From CBDBLK01 sp965215445 (GTDB taxonomy: Bacteria > Bdellovibrionota > Bacteriovoracia > Bacteriovoracales > Bacteriovoracaceae): DNA of 64,000 nt. The stretch spans positions 372,001 through 436,000 of the forward strand of contig CBDCDT010000002.1 in assembly GCA_965215445.1 (NCBI GenBank). Direction: 5' to 3'. The position numbers and the translations under genes are program-made. Of this stretch, positions 44,571 through 53,865 are shown piece after piece. The notes below the pieces were generated by a model. It worked only from the letters and a program-made list of their open reading frames with translations. It ran no database searches and was not told the DNA's origin. Each line of letters starts with the position of its first letter. Position 1 is the stretch's first letter.

Positions 44571-46361
44571 ATGTCAACTTTGAACACTTTCATCGACTCC
44601 AAAGACTTTGCCAAGCTACTCGACAAGGGCAAAGATCAAAATTTCCTAACCCCAGAAGAAGTCAACGAGGCCATTCCCGCCAGTATTGTCGCCTGTGAGG
44701 CCGTCGATGCAATTCTGACCAAAATCCAAGAGAACAAAATCGAAATTCTCGAACAAGAAAGTGAAGAGGACGAAGAGGGTGTCACCTTGGATCAAAACAC
44801 CGGAATTATCGTCGAAACCCTTTCCAAGGAAGAAAAGGCCGAGTTGCGTTCAGCATCCACCGACCCGGTAAAACTTTATCTCAAACGCATGGGTTCAGTA
44901 GCACTTTTAACCCGCGAGGGCGAAGTTGTCATTGCCAAAGAAATCGAAGAAGGGGAGCGGGAAATCATACTCTCTTCACTCAAGTCTTCACACGCTTTGA
45001 AAGAAATTGTCACCCTCAAAAATAGAATAGAATCACAGACAAACCAGTCTGAATTTGTCAAAGAACTGGTTCGCAGCCTCGACGATAACTCCAATCAAAA
45101 GCAAATCGAGAAAATGAAAAAAAGTATTTTTGAAACCTGTGACCGCCTTAAAGTCCTCCTTCAGGCAGTTGAACAGGAAGATGGAACTTTAAAAAGCTTT
45201 TCAAAAAAACAGAAAGATGACATGAACGATATTGCTCAAAATTTAGTAGACCTTACTTTTAACCGAAAAATCATCAATAGTTTTGTAGAACCAGTAAAGA
45301 AATACTATCTGCAATTCAAAGAGCTTTATGGCCAGGAGGCACGCATTTTCCGCTTTTTGGAAGTCAAAGATGCCGAAGAATACCGGGCACTTTACGAAAA
45401 AGTGATGAAAAGTGACTCGTTCAAACGCAAACTGGCGAGAAAACTCTATATTACCGACGCAAAAATAGAACAGCTCATCCGCAATGAAGAAGACGTCATT
45501 CGCAAATTGCGCCGCCTCTCCATAGATGCCGGCATGGAATTTGAAGATATTGAGAAAGTTTACAAAATTATTCTCGACGGTGAAAAGAAGGCCGATTCCG
45601 CCAAGGCCCATCTGGTCGAGGCCAACCTTCGATTGGTCGTCTCCATTGCCAAGAAATATACCAATCGAGGCCTGCAATTTTTAGACCTCATTCAGGAAGG
45701 TAATATTGGCCTGATGAAAGCAGTTGACAAATTTGAATACCGTCGCGGATATAAATTTTCGACCTATGCTACCTGGTGGATTCGCCAGGCAATTACCAGA
45801 GCAATCGCCGATCAGGCCAGAACCATTAGAATTCCCGTTCACATGATTGAAACCATCAACAAAATGGTGCGCACGCAAAGGCAACTCATTCAAGAGCTCG
45901 GCCGTGAACCAACCTCTGAAGAAATTGCCGAGCGCATGGAACTACCCATTGAAAAAGTTAAAAAAGTACAAAAAATTTCCAAAGAACCTATTTCACTGGA
46001 AACTCCCATCGGAGAAGAAGAGGATAGCTCCTTGGGAGATTTTATCGAAGATAAAAAAGTGATTACTCCCCAAGATGCCGTTATGTCTGTGACTCTCTCT
46101 GAACAAACTCGCTCGGTTCTCTCAACCTTAACCGCACGAGAGGAAAAAGTTCTACGCATGCGCTTTGGAATTGGTGAAAAATCCGACCATACTCTCGAAG
46201 AAGTCGGTCAGGATTTCTTTGTGACCAGAGAGCGAATCCGCCAGATTGAGGCCAAGGCCTTGCGAAAGCTGCGCCATCCTTCTCGGACAAAACTTCTCCG
46301 CGCTTATCTGGAAGACAATGTCCCAGAACCAAATAATGGCAGTAGCAACAACAAAAATTGA
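44571..46361 (+). CDS. rpoD: Primary sigma factor RpoD (sigma70)
   Basis: The 596-residue protein is the main sigma factor. It has region 1.2 (DPVKLYLKRMGSVALLTREG), region 2 (LVEANLRLVVSIAKKYTNRG ... YATWWIRQAITRAI), region 3 and region 4 (RMRFGIGEKSDHTLEEVGQD and RIRQIEAKALRKLRHPSR). An acidic non-conserved stretch lies between 1.2 and 2. It follows dnaG by 26 bp. Confidence 0.97.
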   Translation: MSTLNTFIDSKDFAKLLDKGKDQNFLTPEEVNEAIPASIVACEAVDAILTKIQENKIEILEQESEEDEEGVTLDQNTGIIVETLSKEEKAELRSASTDPVKLYLKRMGSVALLTREGEVVIAKEIEEGEREIILSSLKSSHALKEIVTLKNRIESQTNQSEFVKELVRSLDDNSNQKQIEKMKKSIFETCDRLKVLLQAVEQEDGTLKSFSKKQKDDMNDIAQNLVDLTFNRKIINSFVEPVKKYYLQFKELYGQEARIFRFLEVKDAEEYRALYEKVMKSDSFKRKLARKLYITDAKIEQLIRNEEDVIRKLRRLSIDAGMEFEDIEKVYKIILDGEKKADSAKAHLVEANLRLVVSIAKKYTNRGLQFLDLIQEGNIGLMKAVDKFEYRRGYKFSTYATWWIRQAITRAIADQARTIRIPVHMIETINKMVRTQRQLIQELGREPTSEEIAERMELPIEKVKKVQKISKEPISLETPIGEEEDSSLGDFIEDKKVITPQDAVMSVTLSEQTRSVLSTLTAREEKVLRMRFGIGEKSDHTLEEVGQDFFVTRERIRQIEAKALRKLRHPSRTKLLRAYLEDNVPEPNNGSSNNKN

Positions 46362-46379
46362 TAAACTGGCACCTTAAGC

Positions 46380-46408
46380 ATGACTTTCCTCACAAGTTGT
46401 CCTATAAT
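46380..46408 (+). promoter_or_regulatory. Sigma70-type promoter of the SNF2 helicase gene
   Basis: A perfect -10 TATAAT at 46403-46408 has ATGACT 17 bp upstream as a weak -35. It lies before the chosen start at 46428, and the transcript start (near 46415) supports that choice. Confidence 0.6.
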
Positions 46409-46427
46409 GACAGCTTTGAGGAAAAAT

Positions 46428-49400
46428 ATGATTCATGCTGCCAAAAAAGACCTACCGCAATTCTCTAAATTTGTTATTGGCGAGGGGAAAAAATATTTTG
46501 CTCCCGAACTGGTTATCAAGGCCATGGAATCTGCGGCCCGTGCGAGAGCATTGATCTCTTTTTCCAAGGGTTCCAGGAAAACTTATTTTATTTGCAGTGG
46601 TATCGTCAAAGATGAGCAAGGACACAAGTCCTATGAATCAAAGATTAGTTACAAAAAAAGACTTGAAAAAAGCAAAACCGGCCCGGTTTCTTCTCTGTGT
46701 AGTTGTTCCGAGTGGAATACAAACAATCATTGCTCACATGCAGCAACCTTGTATATTCTCTTTTTGTTGCAAGAATACCATGATGGCCAACTGAATATTT
46801 CTCCAACAAGCAAAGGCCATCTGCCCATCTCCATAAATTCTGATGCTGCAGTCAGTGTCTCAGAATACGGAACTATTTTAAATGGGGTTCAACAACTCGA
46901 TAATACCTCCCCCGAGGCCACTTATTCCAACTTGCAATACCTCTTGTCCAGTAACAAAATTACCAACTTTCCCATCCCTGAAAATTTTAATGGCAAATTA
47001 ATCGCCAAAATGAGTACAAGCGAATCATCTTCCTCATTGCGTTTTGCTTACGAAAGCGAAGACGGAAAAATCCATAATAAAATTTCCATTTTTGAAACAA
47101 TCTACCTTTTCAATTGGGCCACAGGTGAGGCCATCTATCTCCCCGGCAACCTCAAAAATTTTGTTCAAAAAGTTCAATTTCAAGAAACGCATTTTCACAC
47201 CGACGATTTCATCAAACTGACAAATGACATTAAAGAAAACCACTTAAAAATTTTTATTGACGACATACCCTTAAACGAAATCCCTCGGATCAATACATGC
47301 TGCCATATTCACCTCAGAAAAGTAAAAAAATCTTCCCGTATGCGCCTTGAAATCTTATTTTGTGATGAAAAAGAAAATATTATCCCGGCACCGGATTTTT
47401 TGACGGCATTTACTTTTCAAGGCGGACTCCTCGAAAGCTTTCACAGAAAACTCGACGCCCTCAGTTTTATTCGGGAACTGGCCAAAAACATTGATCTTCA
47501 AAATCCTCTCAGTCATACAAAATCGCTAAGCCTATCCTCACAAAAAGCACGTTGGCAAATGATTTTAAATTATACTTTCTCTCAAAAAAACTTTTACTCT
47601 TACGATCCTGTATGCCGGCATCTCTATCAATACGATTCTCGTTGCTTAATTGTGCTCTATAAATCTTTAGTTTCCCATTTTGAAGAAAATTTGTTTAGGT
47701 CGGGACAGTACGAACCAGAAAATAAAACCCTGTATTTTAAACTCAACCACTCCAATTCATTTCAAGGAATCTATCACCTGTATCATCAAGTCATTCCCTT
47801 CGGAGTACAAATATTTTATGACCAGGATAAAATCACCCCCTGGACTTCTAAAATCCGCTTTGAAAGAAAATCCGAGGCCATCAATTGGTTTGATTTAGAA
47901 CTCAGCATAACTGATCACGATTTGGAAATTATTCGAGAAGCAAACACCGATTCCAATTTGGCCTTTACCAAAAAAGGACTTATCCTTTTAAGCAAAGAAC
48001 AAAAATACCTGCTCAAATTTCTTAAAAAATATACCCATTACGAAAAACAAAAACAATTTCGTAAAAAGAAAAAAGATGAAGAGACTTCCAACACTTTCAT
48101 CTTAAATTTTAACCGCTCAAGAATTTTTGAACTCTTTGAATTGAAAAAACTTGGGATAGATGGGGCATTAACTAAAAAAGAAATTAAACTTTGTGAGCAA
48201 TTATCCTCAATGGAAAAAATGCCTCAATTCGAGATTCCCGAAAAATTTGTTTCCGTTTTACGCCCGTACCAAAAAACAGGTTACACTTGGTTGCGTTTTT
48301 TGTACGAAAATCAATTAGGTGCTTGTTTGGCCGATGACATGGGACTGGGGAAAACTTTACAAACCATTGCGTTTTTACAATCTATCCACGATACTGTCGA
48401 TAAAATTTTAATAGTTTGCCCAGTCACTATTATTCTTAACTGGGAAAAAGAGTTTAAACGATTCTCCGACATGGATGTTTTTATTTATCACGGTGAAAAT
48501 CGAACGCTGCTTCCTGAAACAAAAATCTTAATTACTTCCTACGGGATTATGAAAAGAGAGGTCGAAAGCACATTCTCAAACCAACAATTCGATGTTTTCA
48601 TTTTAGATGAAGTTCAGCATTTAAAAAATATTCAAAGCCAAGGTGCTCATGCCGCCAGAAAGATTAATGCCCGTTACAGAATTTGCTTGACCGGAACCCC
48701 AATAGAAAACGACCTGGCAGAATTTTATAATATTTTGGATCTTTCAGTTCCCGGCATCTGGGGAGACCTGCATTTTGTGCGCACAACTTCAACCAAAAAA
48801 TCCCGTATGCTGGCAAAAAAGACGGCCCGCCCTTTTATCTTGCGTAGAGCAAAAAACCAAATATTAACAGAGCTTCCTCCCAAAGTTGAAAATAATGTAT
48901 TCCTTAACTTTTCAAAAGATGAACGAGAAAATTATCTTCACACCCTGATAGACGTCCGCCACAAAATAGAGCAACTGCCATCACAATACCGCTATGGAGA
49001 AATTCTCAAAGGCCTTTTAAAACTGCGCCAAAAATGCCTATGGCAAAAACGCACTTCCCACTCCGCCTTCCCTCTGGCCAACGTGGACTCCACCAAAATT
49101 AAATTCCTGCTTGAAACGCTGGAACCCATTATCAAGGAAGGCCATCAGGCCATTATTTTCAGCCAGTTCACAACCTATTTGGACATTATCCAAAACATCT
49201 TTCAGGAATACCATTGGAAGTTAGCACGCATCGACGGCACCCAGACGATGAAGCACCGGCAACGAGAAGTCGATAAATTTCAGGCCGGGCAATGCCGCAT
49301 TTTTCTTATTTCTCTCAAGGCGGGAGGCGTCGGACTCAACCTTACTGCAGCAAGCTATGTTTTCATTATGGATCCCTGGTGGAATCCGGCAGTGGAAAAT

Positions 49401-49544
49401 CAGGCGATTGATCGGGCACACCGCATTGGACAACAAAACCCTTTAACCGTTTACCGCCCGATTATGAAAGATAGCGTCGAAGAAAAAGTTCTCCAGCTTC
49501 AAGAAGTCAAAAAAGAACTCTTTCACGACCTCCTCTCCGATTAG
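46428..49544 (+). CDS. SWIM zinc-finger SNF2-family helicase
   Basis: The protein of about 1038 residues starts with a SWIM domain (CSCSEWNTNNHCSHA, CxC..CxH), then an unfamiliar middle, then a SNF2 core. The core has motif I ADDMGLGKTLQT, motif II LDEVQHLKN, motif III LTGTPIEND, IIFSQFTTYLDII and ISLKAGGVGLNLTAASYVF with DRAHRIGQ. Such proteins remodel DNA-protein complexes. I chose the ATG at 46428 (GAGGAAA upstream); in-frame ATGs at 46380 and 46407 overlap the predicted promoter. Function is unknown. It precedes a regulatory region. Confidence 0.88.
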   Translation: MIHAAKKDLPQFSKFVIGEGKKYFAPELVIKAMESAARARALISFSKGSRKTYFICSGIVKDEQGHKSYESKISYKKRLEKSKTGPVSSLCSCSEWNTNNHCSHAATLYILFLLQEYHDGQLNISPTSKGHLPISINSDAAVSVSEYGTILNGVQQLDNTSPEATYSNLQYLLSSNKITNFPIPENFNGKLIAKMSTSESSSSLRFAYESEDGKIHNKISIFETIYLFNWATGEAIYLPGNLKNFVQKVQFQETHFHTDDFIKLTNDIKENHLKIFIDDIPLNEIPRINTCCHIHLRKVKKSSRMRLEILFCDEKENIIPAPDFLTAFTFQGGLLESFHRKLDALSFIRELAKNIDLQNPLSHTKSLSLSSQKARWQMILNYTFSQKNFYSYDPVCRHLYQYDSRCLIVLYKSLVSHFEENLFRSGQYEPENKTLYFKLNHSNSFQGIYHLYHQVIPFGVQIFYDQDKITPWTSKIRFERKSEAINWFDLELSITDHDLEIIREANTDSNLAFTKKGLILLSKEQKYLLKFLKKYTHYEKQKQFRKKKKDEETSNTFILNFNRSRIFELFELKKLGIDGALTKKEIKLCEQLSSMEKMPQFEIPEKFVSVLRPYQKTGYTWLRFLYENQLGACLADDMGLGKTLQTIAFLQSIHDTVDKILIVCPVTIILNWEKEFKRFSDMDVFIYHGENRTLLPETKILITSYGIMKREVESTFSNQQFDVFILDEVQHLKNIQSQGAHAARKINARYRICLTGTPIENDLAEFYNILDLSVPGIWGDLHFVRTTSTKKSRMLAKKTARPFILRRAKNQILTELPPKVENNVFLNFSKDERENYLHTLIDVRHKIEQLPSQYRYGEILKGLLKLRQKCLWQKRTSHSAFPLANVDSTKIKFLLETLEPIIKEGHQAIIFSQFTTYLDIIQNIFQEYHWKLARIDGTQTMKHRQREVDKFQAGQCRIFLISLKAGGVGLNLTAASYVFIMDPWWNPAVENQAIDRAHRIGQQNPLTVYRPIMKDSVEEKVLQLQEVKKELFHDLLSD

Positions 49545-49554
49545 CCCGAAGCAC

Positions 49555-49570
49555 TATCAATATCTTGTGA
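49555..49570 (+). promoter_or_regulatory. Activator site B2 (inverted repeat)
   Basis: TATCAATATCTTGTGA has a full left arm and 4 of 6 bases of the right arm. It lies about 233 bp before the predicted start at 49796. Confidence 0.55.
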
Positions 49571-49656
49571 CTTCCCCTAAAACAAAAATAAATTTATTTT
49601 TCCCAATAATATTCAAGAGTTAACCTAAATTTTTACATTTTAACTTATTGCAAAAA

Positions 49657-49672
49657 TATCAAGATATTGACA
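49657..49672 (+). promoter_or_regulatory. Activator site B1, centred at -131
   Basis: TATCAAGATATTGACA is at the same distance from the sigma54 start as sites A1 and C1. Confidence 0.65.
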
Positions 49673-49742
49673 AATATTTGCCTTTTTTACTCATAAATAG
49701 TAGCTAAACAAGCAATTAATGCACTCACTCTTTTCCTCAATG

Positions 49743-49756
49743 CCAATGATTTCTTG
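49743..49756 (+). promoter_or_regulatory. IHF-like box of the regulator operon
   Basis: CCAATGATTTCTTG resembles the box at 15381 and lies at the same position near -47. Confidence 0.35.
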
Positions 49757-49769
49757 AGGTTAGAACTGT

Positions 49770-49785
49770 TGGCATCAATCTTGCT
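49770..49785 (+). promoter_or_regulatory. Sigma54 promoter of the NtrC/YcaO/kinase operon
   Basis: TGGCATCAATCTTGCT has GG and GC exactly 10 bp apart. The predicted start near 49796 lies 17 nt before the ATG at 49813, with AAAGGAG between. Confidence 0.8.
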
Positions 49786-49812
49786 TTGAAATTCTGCAAA
49801 GGAGAATAAAAA

Positions 49813-51234
49813 ATGAATCCCAAAATTTTAATTATTGATGATGACACCTCTGTGCTCAATTCATTCCAACTCTATTTAGAGAACATCCCGATTGAACTTG
49901 TCGTCAATTCATCCCCCTACAAAGCGATTAGGCAATTTCAAGCTGAACCCCACAACTACGCCGGGGCCTTTGTTGACTATACGCTCCTCAATGAATTTGG
50001 AGAGCAAGAGGCCTTTGGCCATAAAATCGCTGAAAAGCTCAAAGAATCTAATTCTGCACTCTACGTTGTGATGATGTCGGGCGACGACTCCCAAGAGGCG
50101 CTACACACCTGGCTTTCTTCGGGAATAGAAAAATTTGTCTACAAGCCTCTTAAAAAAGAATTAATTCATGCCTTTTGCGAACACGCTCTTACCCTTTTCC
50201 AAGAAAAAAATCTTCAAACACAAAGTAGCATCAGCAATCGTTACGGATTAGTCAGCGTCTCTCACCACATGAAAAGGGTTATAAAACTGATCGACAAATT
50301 TGCCCCAACTGACGAAACCGTGCTCATCTCAGGCGAAACTGGAACAGGAAAAGAATTAGTGGCCCGTGCTATCCACCAACGATCATCAAGGCCCAAAAGT
50401 CCTTTTGTCGCCATCAACTGCGCAGCGATCACAGAAAACCTCTTTGAAAGTGAATTTTTTGGCCATGTAAAAGGGGCCTTCACTGGAGCAAATTTAAACA
50501 AACTTGGAAAATTTAGAGAGGCCGATGGCGGCACACTTTTTTTAGATGAAATTCACCGTTTAGGCCTTGATCAACAGGCCAAAATTCTTCGTGCCATTCA
50601 GGAAAAAGTCGTCGTACCGGTAGGAGACAAACAAGAATACGCTGTTGATTTCCGCCTAATTTGTGCCAGCAAACCCAACTTGCGAGAACATTCTATCAAT
50701 AATAAATTCCTTATCGACTTATTTTTTAGGATTTCATCTCTCAATATTGAAATCCTGCCGCTCAAGAACCGACCAGAAGATATTGCGCCGCTCATTCACT
50801 TCTTTAAAAAAAATATTGAAGAAAGTCTTGGAACTTTTAAACGCTTTTCCTCTACAGCACTAAGCTATCTCAAAGAATATCACTGGCCAGGAAATGTCAG
50901 AGAACTGCAAAAAACGATTAGAGAACTTTACTTCATTTTAGACAATAGTATTATTCAACACTCCGACCTTCCCTCTCACATTTTACAAAATGCCTCCATG
51001 GTCAATATCAAAAATGGCATGACCATGGCCGACTTGGAAGAAAATCAGAGACAACAAAAAAGATTGCTCATAAAAAATGTCATGCAAGAAACAAAAAATA
51101 ATAGATCCAAGGCCGCCAAACTTTTAGGTATGAAACGCAGCACTTTTATCTGGCTGATGCAAGACTTGGGAATTCATAACTCTTTCAAAAAGGAAAATGA
51201 ATCCAAGATTTATGAAAATCAACTTGTGACTTAA
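49813..51234 (+). CDS. NtrC-family response regulator (receiver, sigma54 AAA+, Fis HTH)
   Basis: The 473-residue protein activates sigma54 promoters when phosphorylated. An N-terminal receiver (about residues 1-125) has the acidic pocket DDD (10-12), the phosphate acceptor D55, and the conserved S and K (MMSG, VYKPL). The AAA+ domain has Walker A GETGTGKE, GAFTGA (221-226), which contacts sigma54, and FLDEIHRL. The Fis-type HTH is near RSKAAKLLGMKRSTFIWLMQ. It sits behind a sigma54 promoter itself, so it may activate its own operon. The following YcaO gene starts in TAATG overlap. Confidence 0.93.
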   Translation: MNPKILIIDDDTSVLNSFQLYLENIPIELVVNSSPYKAIRQFQAEPHNYAGAFVDYTLLNEFGEQEAFGHKIAEKLKESNSALYVVMMSGDDSQEALHTWLSSGIEKFVYKPLKKELIHAFCEHALTLFQEKNLQTQSSISNRYGLVSVSHHMKRVIKLIDKFAPTDETVLISGETGTGKELVARAIHQRSSRPKSPFVAINCAAITENLFESEFFGHVKGAFTGANLNKLGKFREADGGTLFLDEIHRLGLDQQAKILRAIQEKVVVPVGDKQEYAVDFRLICASKPNLREHSINNKFLIDLFFRISSLNIEILPLKNRPEDIAPLIHFFKKNIEESLGTFKRFSSTALSYLKEYHWPGNVRELQKTIRELYFILDNSIIQHSDLPSHILQNASMVNIKNGMTMADLEENQRQQKRLLIKNVMQETKNNRSKAAKLLGMKRSTFIWLMQDLGIHNSFKKENESKIYENQLVT

Positions 51235-52199
51235 TGGAAACAAACTCAGTCCACTGGGCATTAAACAATCATAAAGAACTTCAATTGAGAGTCACTCAAC
51301 TCGATTGGGTTAAGGAATGGTTTCTCGATTTCCATGATTTTCAAGTATCTATTTTTATAGACGGAAAAACCCATATAGGACGAGGAATTGGCGAAAGTGC
51401 TCATCTCGCCTTTGCCAAGGCCAGTACAGAGGCCTTCGAGAGGGCCATTTGTTTTGAAAATAAAACTTCGTCTTGTGGTGTTGCTGCTCACACAAACCTT
51501 GAATACGCAAAGCTCAACGCTAAAAATGAACTCATCGAAAGAGATCGCTTCTTTTGCCACTATCTGACTAAAACACCGCTAAAAAGAATCAACCCTGATA
51601 TTTCAACAATTGACTTCCCTAAAATTTCACATAAGCTAAAAAATCTTGGCACCAAAATCAAAGTATTTGAAATGAACCACCTCAACTCGACAAGTTCAAT
51701 CATCTGTATTTCTCAAGGATCAAAAAGCGGATGGGTATTGGGACTGGGGGCCTCATGCGATAAAGGTGTGGCCATTCAAAAGGCCCTCACGGAATGTTTA
51801 ATGAATACTGTAGCGGCCCTTCATGGAAAAACCTTGCCTTTAGACCTAAAAGAATTTCAATCAAGTTCACGGTCACGGCCAGAATTGCACCGACGCCTCT
51901 ATTTCCAAGAATCCGAACTAACTCAAAATAATCAATGGATTTTCAATGGAGAGAACAATGAATCATACACGGAATCAATCCCTCCCGAAAGCTTTGAATA
52001 CAAACAACTTGCAACTCAAAACAAACTTCTCCGAGAGTGTCCGATCGTGGTCATAAAGTGCCAAAACCCATTGTTGCAAAAATCTTTTTACGGAAATTTT
52101 GATCTCAAAAATATAAACTTGGACAGAATCCAAAAATTTTCAAAAAATTCCATAAAAAATATATCTGGCCTCAACCAACTGCCACACCCACTGGGATAA
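51234..52199 (+). CDS. Short YcaO-domain protein
   Basis: YcaO enzymes use ATP to cyclise or otherwise activate the peptide backbone (azolines, thioamides, amidines). The 321-residue protein has the three ATP-binding motifs: STEAFERAI (E66, E69, R70), NELIERDRF (E99, E102, R103) and ALTECLM (E187). The C-terminus ends in LPHPLG, like the proline-rich tail of catalytic YcaOs. It is shorter than most, with no leader-binding E1-like domain. There is no E1 partner, TfuA or precursor gene near. It overlaps the regulator stop by 1 nt and is followed by a kinase 5 nt away. Its substrate is unknown; catalysis is likely but not shown. Confidence 0.85.
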   Translation: METNSVHWALNNHKELQLRVTQLDWVKEWFLDFHDFQVSIFIDGKTHIGRGIGESAHLAFAKASTEAFERAICFENKTSSCGVAAHTNLEYAKLNAKNELIERDRFFCHYLTKTPLKRINPDISTIDFPKISHKLKNLGTKIKVFEMNHLNSTSSIICISQGSKSGWVLGLGASCDKGVAIQKALTECLMNTVAALHGKTLPLDLKEFQSSSRSRPELHRRLYFQESELTQNNQWIFNGENNESYTESIPPESFEYKQLATQNKLLRECPIVVIKCQNPLLQKSFYGNFDLKNINLDRIQKFSKNSIKNISGLNQLPHPLG

Positions 52200-52204
52200 G
52201 CGAA

Positions 52205-53788
52205 ATGAAAAATAATGAAATTCAAAGGATTTCCAATAAATTCACCAGGAATCTTCTCATTATTCAAATCATCGTTTTTTTATCTCTGGTCGCTTTGATG
52301 GTATCTTCAACCCATCTTTTAAAAAGGGAACTCGCCAACCAGGCAGTACGAACAGTTGGAGGCAAGGTCAAAAGGGGAGATACCAGAGAAATTATTAATA
52401 TTTTATCCGATTCCGAAACCAATGACTTTATAGCTGTTGATTTTTACGACAAAAATTCCAACTTACAATTTACCTTTCCCACCAGTTTCAGAAGAAATAT
52501 TTCCCTATATCAAAAATCATGGCGAAAGTTGACCCATGCGACTTATCAAAAAAAAATCTTCTTTGACATAAAAAATAACGATATTGCTGCCACTATTTTG
52601 TTTACCTTTGAAGTTTTTCAATTCCTACCCATGGCAGTATCTATTTTTCTCTTGGGATTACTGGCAAGTTATCCCCTCACTCGAAAACACAAAAAACTGC
52701 TTCTCGAAAATTCTGAAAAAGAGGCGATAAAAAACCAAACCGAGGCCATTTCAGAATTGGCCAGGCAAGTGAGACACGACTACAAATCTCCTCTCATGGC
52801 AATTAAATCCGTTATAGATCAAGGAAACAATCTCAAAGATTCCGAAAAAAGAACTCTCTCCATCGCCTATAACAAAATGATCTCCATGCTTGGAGACTTA
52901 TCCCCGGAAAGTATTAAAGATATTTTAAGAGATAAATCAAAAAACAAGGCACTCAAATCCTTAACTCATATCTACTCTTCTATTCTCAACGTCGTTCAAG
53001 AAAAACAAGCACGGATGGGAGAAAATTCAAATATCGACATAAAAATCTCATGCTCTGACGAAAATAAAAAAACCTATCTGCTGGTAGATGACATTGAACT
53101 TCAAAGGGTGCTTTCCAATATCATTGAAAACTCTATAGATTCCATCACCAAATCTGGAAAAATCTTTATTGAAATGAAAACAGAAAATTCAAATCTCAAA
53201 ATTAGCGTAACCGACAACGGTAAAGGTATTCCTGAAAACCTACTGGACAAAGTAGGCCAAAAAGGATTCAGTTTTGGCAAGAAAAATGGTGAAGGGCTAG
53301 GCCTTTATTCAGCGATAAAGAAAATAGAATCTTGGAATGGAACCTTGAATATTCATTCAAACAAAAGCACGGGAACACAGACCAAAATGGTATTGCCAGG
53401 AGCAATCAGTCCTGAATGGGCATCTTCTACAATCCCTCTGAAAAACGTAGACAATATTGTCATTTTAGACGACGATAAATCAGTCCATCAAATTTGGGAT
53501 AAAATACTCAAAGAAAAAACTTCGGCCAATATTCATAAATTTACGAGCGCACAAAAACTTCTAAAAAAACTTGATGGCCTCAACGAAAAAACGATTTTCT
53601 TATTGGATTACGAACTCCGAGGGCAAAAAGAAACCGGGTTAAATATCGTAGAGGCCCTGAATCAAAAATCATTTTGCTACCTCGTAAGCAATAGCTTTCA
53701 AGACCCCAGACTACAAAGAGAGTGCAAACGACTGGGAGTGTTCCTTTTTCCAAAGACTTTGATGGAAAATCCTTCCGAGATAGTATGA
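52205..53788 (+). CDS. Membrane hybrid histidine kinase
   Basis: The 527-residue protein has two membrane helices (about residues 15-38 and 140-158) around a periplasmic sensor of about 100 residues. A HisKA-like region follows (ELARQVRHDYKSPL, H191), then HATPase motifs (NIIENSID; VTDNGKGIP; GEGLGLYSA). It ends in a receiver-like domain with D468 (FLLDYEL) and K517. It is the likely partner of the NtrC regulator two genes upstream. The C-terminal receiver may hold or drain phosphate. GGGATAAG precedes the ATG. Confidence 0.9.
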   Translation: MKNNEIQRISNKFTRNLLIIQIIVFLSLVALMVSSTHLLKRELANQAVRTVGGKVKRGDTREIINILSDSETNDFIAVDFYDKNSNLQFTFPTSFRRNISLYQKSWRKLTHATYQKKIFFDIKNNDIAATILFTFEVFQFLPMAVSIFLLGLLASYPLTRKHKKLLLENSEKEAIKNQTEAISELARQVRHDYKSPLMAIKSVIDQGNNLKDSEKRTLSIAYNKMISMLGDLSPESIKDILRDKSKNKALKSLTHIYSSILNVVQEKQARMGENSNIDIKISCSDENKKTYLLVDDIELQRVLSNIIENSIDSITKSGKIFIEMKTENSNLKISVTDNGKGIPENLLDKVGQKGFSFGKKNGEGLGLYSAIKKIESWNGTLNIHSNKSTGTQTKMVLPGAISPEWASSTIPLKNVDNIVILDDDKSVHQIWDKILKEKTSANIHKFTSAQKLLKKLDGLNEKTIFLLDYELRGQKETGLNIVEALNQKSFCYLVSNSFQDPRLQRECKRLGVFLFPKTLMENPSEIV

Positions 53789-53865
53789 AGCACCAAAAAA
53801 GGCATTTCAAATCGAGCAGCACAGTTACAACGAAATGGCACCGATTGAACTCGCGTCCAAAAGAT

